Positions 1 to 5,455 of a stretch of 9,849 bases of DNA are shown one piece after another; positions within the stretch are counted from its first letter, which is position 1, and every line of letters starts with the position of its first letter. A program made the translations under genes and the position numbers. The stretch comes from Lentisphaeria bacterium (lineage in GTDB: Bacteria; Verrucomicrobiota; Lentisphaeria; Oligosphaerales; JAFGRS01): the NCBI GenBank assembly GCA_016935045.1, contig JAFGRS010000079.1:1-9849 (forward strand), in the 5' to 3' direction. The notes under the pieces were generated by a model that worked only from the letters and a program-made list of their open reading frames with translations, did no database searches and was not told the origin of the DNA.

Positions 1-96
1 CCCTTGGAACAGCCTTCTACGAGGGTAGCGCATTGCGCCTCGTACGGGTCTGGGGAGAGGGACCTACGGAGCTGACATGCGCCCCCGACGAGCCCG

Positions 97-235
97 GCCG
101 GCGCCGGCCCCGTTTTCCGGACATTCCCGCGCGCCCCCCGGCCGGAAAACACTCCCACCCAGGCAGCCGGCGCCGGCCCCGTTTTCCGGACACGGCAGGA
201 CACGCCCCCAGGCCGGAAAACGCTCGCACCGGCAC
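97..235. repeat. Two-unit tandem repeat with internal inverted repeats
   Basis: A 27-base segment at 97-123 is repeated without mismatch at 166-192, a period of 69 bp. Each copy contains GTTTTCCGG (112-120; 181-189), and each is followed by its reverse complement CCGGAAAAC (142-150; 213-221). Each unit can therefore form a 9-bp stem with a loop of 21 or 23 nt. The sequence between the arms has diverged (16 versus 18 nt between the repeat and GGCCGGAAAAC), while the arms and the 27-mer are conserved. This fits selection on, or recent copying of, a hairpin unit. No gene for a REP-associated transposase is present here. Confidence 0.85.
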
Positions 236-236
236 G

Positions 237-252
237 GCCGGCTGAAGCCGGC
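237..252. repeat. GCCGGCT-GA-AGCCGGC perfect inverted repeat
   Basis: Seven-base arms at 237-243 and 246-252 flank GA, effectively a 6-bp stem with a TGAA loop. It lies directly after the tandem repeat. It has the same GGC-TGA-GCC core as the hairpin at 471-487. There is no T-tract, so it is unlikely to be an intrinsic terminator. It may be a REP-like extragenic element. Confidence 0.6.
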
Positions 253-309
253 TGGCGCCGCGATGCCTGCCGTGGTCGCGGTGACTCACTCTGCCCCTGT
301 CGGCACTCC

Positions 310-410
310 CTGGAGCCCGGGATCGCGGCGCGCCCGAAGCGCCGCGTCGCGGTCATCCCGGCCGGATACCGCGAACCCGCTGGTAACCAGCCGGGCATCG
401 CGGGCTCCAG
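310..410. other. Candidate structured RNA / large multi-stem inverted repeat
   Basis: CTGGAGCCCG (310-319) is the exact reverse complement of CGGGCTCCAG (401-410), giving a closing stem of 10 bp around about 80 nt. Inside are CGCGGCGC (324-331) pairing with GCGCCGCG (339-346) around a 7-nt loop, GGAT/ATCC (320-323/355-358), and GCTGG/CCAGC (379-383/387-391) around TAA. An alternative 7-bp pairing is possible between 321-327 and 348-354 with one G-T wobble. The layout resembles a closed multibranch RNA. I cannot match it to a named RNA family, and both strands could fold this way. Confidence 0.4.
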
Positions 411-573
411 ACGGATGGTAACCATGAACTGGCCGGCCGCGTTCCCGTGACGGTCGAACTCTGGGAATCTCCCCGGCTGAGCCGGGGGGTTACCTGTTGG
501 ACTCGTCGAAGAGCACGGCGGAGCCCCAGCAAGGACGGCCGGTGAGCCGTTCCATGTTTGCTGCTGGGTTACC
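382..573. repeat. Cluster of four GGTAACC/GGTTACC 7-mers
   Basis: GGTAACC occurs at 382-388 and 417-423, and its reverse complement GGTTACC at 488-494 and 567-573. The first two sit in short palindromes, CTGGTAACCAG (380-390) and ATGGTAACCAT (415-425). I noticed no other copy in the window. Two direct copies followed by two inverted ones could be repeated protein-binding sites upstream of the sulfatase, or RNA segments able to pair with each other. Confidence 0.5.
471..487. repeat. CCCCGGC-TGA-GCCGGGG hairpin
   Basis: Perfect 7-bp arms (471-477 and 481-487) enclose a TGA loop. GGGTTACC follows directly, which includes one of the clustered 7-mers. There is no T-run on either side, so an intrinsic terminator is not supported. 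It may be a REP-like hairpin or part of a structured sulfatase leader. Confidence 0.6.
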
Positions 574-700
574 GGGAAGGCCGTAGCGTTCGCGGCGGCG
601 GAGTCTACATTGGTTGGGTACGACGCCGTTCCGTCCGCCGGGAGCATGGGCGGACTGTTCCGCCGGTTGCGGGAGTTGCCTGTTCTGCGAAGGAGTGCAC

Positions 701-2191
701 ATGAGGACCTCTCGGCCGAACATCCTCTTCGTCATGAGTGACGACCATGCAGCCCACGCGCTGGGGTGTTACGGGAGTCGGATCAACAGGACCCCGAATC
801 TGGACCGCATCGCGGCCGAGGGCGTGCGTTTTGACAACTGCTTCTGTACGAATTCCATCTGCGAGCCGAGCCGGGCGACGATCCTGACGGGCACGCACAG
901 CCACGTCAACAGGGTCACAACCATCGGGGCGCACCTGGACAATCGCCAGGAAAACGTCGCCAAGATCCTACAGCGGAATGGGTATCAGACCGCCATCGTG
1001 GGCAAGTGGCATCTGGGGCAGGGCCCGGCCCACTGGCCGACGGGCTTCGATCACTGGAACATCCTGCAGGGCCAGGGGCCGTACTTCGACCCGGAGATGG
1101 TGTGCAACGGGACCAAGGTGCAGTACACGGGGTACACCACCGACATCATCACGGACCTGGCCATCGAGTGGCTGGACGGGCGTTCTCCGGACCGCCCCTT
1201 CCTGCTGCTGTACCACCACAAGGCCCCCCACCGACCGTGGGAGCCCGACGCGAAGCACGCCGGGATGTACGCGGGTGTCGACATCCCGGAGCCGCCGACC
1301 TTCCACGACGACTACACGAACCGGGCCGAGGCAGCCCGGGCCGCGACCATGCGGATCGACCGCGACCTCAATGCCATCGACCTGAAGCTGCGCACGGAGG
1401 AAGGCACACGCTGGAACACCCCCCTGCCGCCACCGGACCGGATCGAGGGGTATACGCTGACCACAAAGGAAGGGGAAACGGTCTCCTTTGCGGGCCACGA
1501 AGCCCTCAAGAGCTGGAAGTACCAGCGCTATATCAAGGACTACCTGCGCTGCATCGCCAGCGTCGACGACAACGTCGGCCGCGTGCTGGACTACCTGGAC
1601 GCGCACCACCTGGCCGAGAACACCATCGTGATCTACACCTCGGACCAGGGCTTCTTCCTGGGAGACCACGGCTGGTACGACAAGCGCTTCATGTACGAGG
1701 AATCGCTGCGCATGCCGTTCGTTCTACGCTACCCGGCCCGGGTCCGGCCGGGCTGGGTTTCCACGGACATGATCCTGAACCTGGACTTCGCCCAGACATT
1801 CCTGGACTGCGCCGGCATCGAGGCCCCCTCCCACATGCAGGGAAGAAGCTTCCGTTCGCTGCTGGAAGGGCGGCGGCCGGCCGACTGGCGCACCTCGATG
1901 TACTACCGCTACTGGATGCACCTGGCGCACCATCATGTCTATGCGCACTACGGGGTCAGGACGCACCGCCACAAACTGATCTACTACTATGCGGACGCCC
2001 TTGGTCAGCCCAACACCATCGACGAACCCAAGACACGTGAATGGGAACTCTTCGATCTGGCCGAAGACCCCTGCGAACTGCACAATCTCTACGGCAATCC
2101 GGCCCATGCCGAAACGGTTCGAGAGCTGAAGGCCGAGCTGCGCCGCCTGCAGGCCGAAGCCGGCGACGAGCCCTACCCCGGCGAGTCGTGA
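701..2191 (+). CDS. Type I (formylglycine-dependent) sulfatase, probably carbohydrate-active
   Basis: A 496-aa alkaline-phosphatase-superfamily sulfatase that hydrolyses a sulfate ester. Seen: the N-terminal metal site SDDH (D14, D15); the catalytic signature CEPSR at 54-58, whose C54 would be oxidised to formylglycine; GKWHLG at 101-106; HHKAPH at 172-177; a second metal site SDQG (D315) with GDHG at 321-324; K328; and the usual C-terminal subdomain with WELFDLAEDPCELHNLY. I chose the ATG at 701 because GAAGGAG at 689-695 sits 5 nt upstream and the family block NILFVMSDDH starts at once; the frame stays open to 614 but that extension is not family-like. No signal peptide, Tat motif or lipobox is visible, unusual for glycan sulfatases of this type, so cytoplasmic action on imported sugar is possible. 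The HRPWEP and SICEPSR blocks recall GlcNAc-6-sulfatase-like members, but the substrate is unproven. No maturase gene is in the window. Confidence 0.95.
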   Translation: MRTSRPNILFVMSDDHAAHALGCYGSRINRTPNLDRIAAEGVRFDNCFCTNSICEPSRATILTGTHSHVNRVTTIGAHLDNRQENVAKILQRNGYQTAIVGKWHLGQGPAHWPTGFDHWNILQGQGPYFDPEMVCNGTKVQYTGYTTDIITDLAIEWLDGRSPDRPFLLLYHHKAPHRPWEPDAKHAGMYAGVDIPEPPTFHDDYTNRAEAARAATMRIDRDLNAIDLKLRTEEGTRWNTPLPPPDRIEGYTLTTKEGETVSFAGHEALKSWKYQRYIKDYLRCIASVDDNVGRVLDYLDAHHLAENTIVIYTSDQGFFLGDHGWYDKRFMYEESLRMPFVLRYPARVRPGWVSTDMILNLDFAQTFLDCAGIEAPSHMQGRSFRSLLEGRRPADWRTSMYYRYWMHLAHHHVYAHYGVRTHRHKLIYYYADALGQPNTIDEPKTREWELFDLAEDPCELHNLYGNPAHAETVRELKAELRRLQAEAGDEPYPGES

Positions 2192-2244
2192 CCGGGACCG
2201 GCGCCTGCGCGCGCGCCCTGCCCCCGGTCTCCGGCCCGGATCAC
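2188..2244. terminator. Candidate bidirectional terminator hairpin between convergent genes
   Basis: GTGACCGGG (2188-2196) pairs with CCCGG-A-TCAC (2235-2244), 9 bp with one bulged A. An inner ACCGG/CCGGT pairing (2197-2201/2224-2228) is also possible. The two arms contain the stop codons of the sulfatase (TGA 2189-2191) and of the convergent minus-strand gene (TGA at 2243-2241), so the hairpin ends both transcripts symmetrically. No T-tract follows on either strand, so intrinsic termination is weakly supported. Confidence 0.35.
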
Positions 2245-2948
2245 CAGTTGCCCTCCCATTTCAGTTCGGGGGGGCGCGTCAGTTCCTCGACCCGGGCCCT
2301 GCAGATGGCATCCCGGTTCTCTTCCAGGTTCTGGAGGTGTTGCCGGAACTTGGTGAGTTGCTCTTCGAGGTGTGCGATCCGTTCGCGGGAGTTGCCCAGG
2401 CGCGCTTCGAAGGCTTCCTGGACGGCCGCCTGCAGTTCCTGCCGGATCGCCGTCTTCTCCTGCCCGTCCGCGGTCTCCGCATACAGCCGCGCCAATTCCT
2501 GGCATTTCTCTTCCTCGGGCCGGGCCCTGGGTTCACCCATCATGCCCATTGCGGGGAAGGCGCGCCTTGGCTGGGGGCCCTGTTCCGGATCCATCTGCAG
2601 ACCGCGTTCCTGCATGATCCGTCGGATCTCCTGCATGAACTGCTGCCGATCGGTCCGATAGAGTGTGCTGAGGCGTTCGAATTCCTCCGGGTTGGACTGT
2701 TTCAGCCGATCCAGGAAGTTGCCCGCCAAGCCGCCCCCGGCGGGGCCGGGCGGACGCCCGGGAACCTGCTCGGGACCACCCTCGCGGCGCCACGCGCGGG
2801 CGGCCTCGGGACGCCGCTCCCCGGGCATCATGCCCGGTGGACCTCCTTCCCGCGGCGGGGGTCCCGCGGGAGGCTGTTGTGCCAGCAGCACCCCCGCGCC
2901 AAGAATGCCAAGCGCCAGTCCGAAGCCGATTCGCCTTGTCTTCATCAT
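2241..2948 (-). CDS. Exported Pro/Gly/Met-rich coiled-coil protein, third gene of the ECF sigma operon
   Basis: No family recognised. The 235-aa product has a Sec-type signal (MMKTRR, hydrophobic 8-23, probable cleavage near residues 23-25). Next come a disordered Pro/Gly/Arg-rich stretch (25-75) with GMM, a helical segment (77-117), a second linker with MGMMG (134-138), and a long charged helix/coiled coil (about 145-225). Two cysteines, C149 and C216, lie within the helical half. GAGGAG lies 5 nt before the first ATG and 8 nt before the second (2945), so either could start translation. It follows the anti-sigma gene by 108 bp on the same strand. A small helical exported protein encoded with a sigma/anti-sigma pair recalls Spy/CpxP/ZraP-like stress proteins in layout, but no LTxxQ motif is visible. 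That role is a hypothesis. Confidence 0.8.
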   Translation of the reverse strand: MMKTRRIGFGLALGILGAGVLLAQQPPAGPPPREGGPPGMMPGERRPEAARAWRREGGPEQVPGRPPGPAGGGLAGNFLDRLKQSNPEEFERLSTLYRTDRQQFMQEIRRIMQERGLQMDPEQGPQPRRAFPAMGMMGEPRARPEEEKCQELARLYAETADGQEKTAIRQELQAAVQEAFEARLGNSRERIAHLEEQLTKFRQHLQNLEENRDAICRARVEELTRPPELKWEGNW

Positions 2949-3056
2949 CCGAACTCCTCATCCTGAGGGCGGGCCCGGGGCACACCCCGAAGGCATCGCC
3001 CCGGAAACGCCCCAACCGCCTCCGCAACCGCCCCCGTCGGGCGGCGCCGGGGCACT

Positions 3057-3620
3057 TCATCCGCCAACGCGCAGACGCTCCGACTCGAAGTACACGTCAA
3101 ACTCCAGTTCCAGCAACCCGTCCCACAGATCGTCCGCGGACGGCGAGCCTTCCGTGGCACCGTCGCCGTTCTGTTCCCCCTGCCCCGAAAGCTCCGCCAA
3201 TGCTTCGGCGACCTCCAGGTCGATCAGGTCCAGGTCCACAACCGCCTTCGTCCATTCCGAAAACTCCGCCGCGGCCGGAGCCTGCGCCACTACCGGCGCG
3301 GGGCCTCCCGCCGGGCCGCGCAACAGCAGGGCCGCAACGACCCCGAATACCAGCACAGCCGCGGCGGCGGCAGACCAGAAGACACGTGGAAACACCAACC
3401 GCCGACTCGCGCGCCGCCGGGATGTCCCCGCCGCTGCCAGATCCAGGATCGCCCGGTCCAGTGCCGCAGGCGGCGCCTTCCCGACGCCGAGATCCAGCAA
3501 CACCCCGTGAAACACAGCCAGGTCCCGGCAGGCCCTGCACCCCCGGAGATGCCCGGCCACGTCCGGAGACAGGTCTCCTCCGTGCTGGATGATGGCTCGT
3601 TCGGCTTGGTTGCAGTTCAT
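3057..3620 (-). CDS. Zinc-binding (ZAS/zf-HC2-type) anti-sigma factor, single-pass membrane protein
   Basis: A 187-aa protein predicted to hold the adjacent ECF sigma factor at the membrane. Seen: the N-terminal zinc anti-sigma pattern C3...H24-x3-C28-x2-C31 within HLRGCRACRDL; a basic stretch RRRASRR (68-74), then a hydrophobic segment at about 82-100 as the single membrane span; and an outer part (101-187) starting Ala/Pro-rich and ending strongly acidic. The ATG at 3620 has GGAG 8 nt upstream. The gene starts 30 bp after the sigma stop codon on the same strand, the classical order for ECF sigma/anti-sigma pairs. Family knowledge: such factors release sigma after proteolysis or a conformational change. 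The signal sensed here is unknown. The extracytoplasmic domain matches nothing I recognise. Confidence 0.85.
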   Translation of the reverse strand: MNCNQAERAIIQHGGDLSPDVAGHLRGCRACRDLAVFHGVLLDLGVGKAPPAALDRAILDLAAAGTSRRRASRRLVFPRVFWSAAAAAVLVFGVVAALLLRGPAGGPAPVVAQAPAAAEFSEWTKAVVDLDLIDLEVAEALAELSGQGEQNGDGATEGSPSADDLWDGLLELEFDVYFESERLRVGG

Positions 3621-3650
3621 GGCAACGACTCCATGGTCATCCCCGCGGGC

Positions 3651-4199
3651 CTATGTCACGTAGGCCCCGAGGCTTCGCCTCAACCCCTTCACCGCATAAT
3701 GCATGCGCCCCAGCACCGTATTGATTCCCGTGCTCTGAATCGCCGCGATCTCGCGGAAGCTCACGCCCTGCTGGCGCAGCAGGAGCACTTCCCGTTGCGC
3801 CTCGGGAAGGTCCGCCGAGGCCCGCTCGACGGCCTGAATCAGCACCTCCCGATCCAGTTCCTCCCAGGGCGCCGATTCGTCCACAGCCGTGCGTTCGTTC
3901 ACTTCTTCCATGGGGTTGCGGGTCTCCCGGCGTATGTGATCCACCACAAGGTTGTGGGCGATGCGGAACAGCCACGACACAAAACGCTGCTTGTCCCTGT
4001 AGCGCTCCAGGTTCTCCAGCACACGGATCCACACCTGCTGGAAGAGATCGTCCGCCAGTTGCGACTGCCCCGGTACCATCCGGTTGAGATAGGAGTAGAG
4101 GGGGAGTCGATAGCGGTTGTACAAGGCTTCGAACGCCTCCTGGTCGCCCCGGAGCCAGCCTTCGATCCATTCGTTGTCGGTGGTCGCGTCATGGTCCAT
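3651..4199 (-). CDS. ECF-family RNA polymerase sigma factor (sigma-E-like)
   Basis: About 182 aa, normal for an ECF sigma factor. Region 2 is clear: an EAFEALYNRYRLPLYSYL-type start, then the core-binding segment ADDLFQQVWIRV and WLFRIAHNLVVDHIRR for -10 recognition. Region 4 is also clear: ADLPEAQREVLLLR, then the helix-turn-helix FREIAAIQSTGINTVLGRMHYAVKGLR. I start at the ATG at 4199 (MDHDATTDNEW), which has a weak GGTGA 5 nt upstream. The frame stays open to a TTG at 4232, and two GTG codons lie between, so up to 11 extra residues are possible. It is the first gene of a minus-strand operon with its anti-sigma factor. Auto-activation from the 4200-4552 spacer is usual for the family but not shown here. 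Confidence 0.93.
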   Translation of the reverse strand: MDHDATTDNEWIEGWLRGDQEAFEALYNRYRLPLYSYLNRMVPGQSQLADDLFQQVWIRVLENLERYRDKQRFVSWLFRIAHNLVVDHIRRETRNPMEEVNERTAVDESAPWEELDREVLIQAVERASADLPEAQREVLLLRQQGVSFREIAAIQSTGINTVLGRMHYAVKGLRRSLGAYVT

Positions 4200-4552
4200 T
4201 CCGGTCACCACACGGAAAACGCCGGTTGCCAAACTCTATTGTGCGTCCGACAGGGGAAAAACCGCGGCCGACACGGCACCGCCCCTCGGCAACGGCCCGG
4301 CCATGGTACCCGGCGCACAAGCCACTATAGTACAGCATACTCGATGGGTACTTCGGCCGGCCTGTTCGGCGGCGGCCGACGCGGGGCCGTGGCGCCCCGG
4401 GTCCGGCAGGCGATACCGGCGGCGGCCACGGTGGTTGCCCTGCCGGGAGCGGAAATGGGAATGGGCGGTTCCCGCCGCCGCTTGTCCCGGGATGTGAACG
4501 TCTCCGCTTCCCGCCCCCGCACCGCCGGGAACGGACAGCAGCACGTGGTGGC
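4200..4552. other. Divergent intergenic region (353 bp) between ECF operon and phosphoesterase gene
   Basis: No gene is supported here. It must carry the promoter of the minus-strand sigma operon and possibly one for the plus-strand phosphoesterase. Most of it is GC-rich; the exception is a short AT-richer patch at 4323-4345. A minus-strand GAAC at 4367-4364 could be an ECF-type -35 core, but I cannot place a convincing -10 at the expected spacing. I see no clear promoter reading towards 4553. Confidence 0.6.
4323..4345. promoter_or_regulatory. AT-rich dyad island, candidate promoter/operator of the divergent region
   Basis: ACTATAGT (4324-4331) is a perfect 8-bp palindrome. It runs into AGTA-CAGCA-TACT (4329-4341), with perfect 4-bp arms. 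On the minus strand TATAGT (4329-4324) could serve as a -10 hexamer for the sigma operon, but no TTGACA-like -35 lies 16-18 bp upstream. The patch stands out by composition from its GC-rich surroundings. An operator or melting site is a reasonable guess, no more. Confidence 0.3.
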
Positions 4553-5335
4553 ATGAAGATCCTCTTCGTCGGCGACATTGTGGGTCAGGGCGGGCGTCGG
4601 ACCGTGGCCGAGTTCGTTCCCCGGCTGCGTGAAGAACTGGGCTGTGAGTTCTGCGTTGCGAACGGCGAGAACATGGCCGGCGGCGGTGGACTGACACGGC
4701 GCTGCCTGGACGAACTGGCGGGAGCCGGAATCGATGTCTTCACCGCCGGAGACCACGTCTGGGACCAGCGCGAGTTCGCGAACGAGATCGACAAGATCCC
4801 CAACGTCCTGCGCCCGGCCAATGTCTTCGCCGGGCAACCCGGGCGCGGGTTCGGTGTCTTCCCTGCGGCCAACGGGCTCTCCGTCGGTGTCGTCAGCCTC
4901 CTCGGACGCACCTTCATGAACTCCCTGGCGGACTGCCCCTTCCAGGCGGCCGACCGCATTCTCGCCGATATGGCCCGGGAGACTCCCATCATCGTCATCG
5001 ACTTCCATGCCGAAGCCACCAGCGAGAAAACGGCCCTGGGCCGGTACCTGGACGGGCGCGTGAGTGCAGTTCTCGGCACGCACACACACGTGCCCACCGC
5101 CGACGAGGAGGTGTTCCCCGGTGGCACCGCATTCCAGTGCGATGTCGGCATGGTCGGGGCGCGGCGTTCCATCCTGGGCCGGGACGTCGCTCCCGTCCTG
5201 CAGCGGTTTTCGACCGGGATGCCGGCCCGGTTCACCGTGGCCGGGTCCACCATCCGGCTCTGTGCCACGGTGGTCACCGTCGGACCCGACGGGCGGGCAA
5301 CCAATGTGCAGCGGCTGGTCCGGGAGACAGCGTGA
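4553..5335 (+). CDS. ymdB: YmdB-family (TIGR00282) metallophosphoesterase, likely cyclic-nucleotide phosphodiesterase
   Basis: A 260-aa cytoplasmic di-metal phosphoesterase of the usual family length. Motifs seen: GDIVG with D8, GEN with E39/N40, GDHVWD at 66-71 (D67, H68), FH with H152, and GTHTHVPTAD at 175-184 (H177, H179). These match the metal ligands of Bacillus YmdB, a 2',3'-cAMP phosphodiesterase, except that the family's usual GNH is GDH here, so the ligand normally supplied by Asn67 is Asp. Fold and di-metal site are secure; substrate and physiological role are inferred. The ATG at 4553 is the only good start, although its leader has only a GTGGTGG stretch too close to the start to be a normal Shine-Dalgarno. 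It lies 120 bp before nrdR on the same strand. Confidence 0.88.
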   Translation: MKILFVGDIVGQGGRRTVAEFVPRLREELGCEFCVANGENMAGGGGLTRRCLDELAGAGIDVFTAGDHVWDQREFANEIDKIPNVLRPANVFAGQPGRGFGVFPAANGLSVGVVSLLGRTFMNSLADCPFQAADRILADMARETPIIVIDFHAEATSEKTALGRYLDGRVSAVLGTHTHVPTADEEVFPGGTAFQCDVGMVGARRSILGRDVAPVLQRFSTGMPARFTVAGSTIRLCATVVTVGPDGRATNVQRLVRETA

Positions 5336-5405
5336 CGCCCTGCCTCCGGCCAGGCCCGAAGCGGCCGGACCCGAAGGGCCCCCCTGCCCCGCCGGCCAGG
5401 ATGTG

Positions 5406-5447
5406 CGCTCCGTCTGGGAGCGGGGGGCGGGCGGGGGTGCATGGAGG
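5406..5447 (+). promoter_or_regulatory. nrdR leader: hairpin, G-quadruplex motif and Shine-Dalgarno
   Basis: CGCTCC-GTCTG-GGAGCG (5406-5422) is a perfect 6-bp hairpin. It overlaps a classical four-run G-quadruplex pattern on the sense strand (5416-5437): G3, then G6, G3 and G5, separated by AGC, C and C. The Shine-Dalgarno GGAGG (5443-5447) begins 5 nt later and lies 8 nt before the ATG at 5456. The hairpin and quadruplex share bases, so they exclude one another. Whether this regulates translation is untested. Confidence 0.4.
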
Positions 5448-5455
5448 ACTGTGCG

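Larger units (their letters stand above)
1..700. other. Non-coding, repeat- and hairpin-rich leader region with no convincing gene
   Basis: No open frame here encodes a protein I recognise. The longest frames run through the tandem repeat and give arginine/proline/glycine-rich translations typical of chance frames in GC-rich DNA. What it does hold: a 7-bp hairpin at 18-24/38-44, a tandem repeat with hairpins (97-235), a GCCGGCT/AGCCGGC hairpin (237-252), a large self-complementary element (310-410), four GGTAACC/GGTTACC 7-mers (382-573) and a tight hairpin at 471-487. I see no clear sigma-70 or sigma-54 promoter for the sulfatase, although one must lie somewhere upstream of 701. Confidence 0.75.

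Noticed and set aside
17..421. Several 70-114 codon open frames on both strands in the left region
   Set aside because: They translate the tandem repeat into Arg/Pro/Gly-rich strings, lack ribosome sites and protein-like composition, and overlap each other.
662..680. Sigma-54-like GG...TTGC element before the sulfatase
   Set aside because: The GG to GC spacing is 11 rather than 10, and the site would put the transcript start on the ribosome-binding site.
614..700. 29-residue N-terminal extension of the sulfatase from an upstream ATG
   Set aside because: It has no ribosome site and a Cys/Gly-rich sequence that is not signal-like, while a strong Shine-Dalgarno precedes the ATG at 701.
490..735. 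Minus-strand 81-aa frame ending in GRPCWGSAVLFDESNR, seemingly more protein-like at its end
   Set aside because: No Shine-Dalgarno or recognised family, and it overlaps the sulfatase start. It could be a decayed remnant, but the evidence is insufficient.
2533..3060. Minus-strand 175-aa frame whose ATG overlaps the anti-sigma stop
   Set aside because: It overlaps, in a different frame, the exported coiled-coil gene, which has a signal peptide and ribosome site; its translation is low-complexity.
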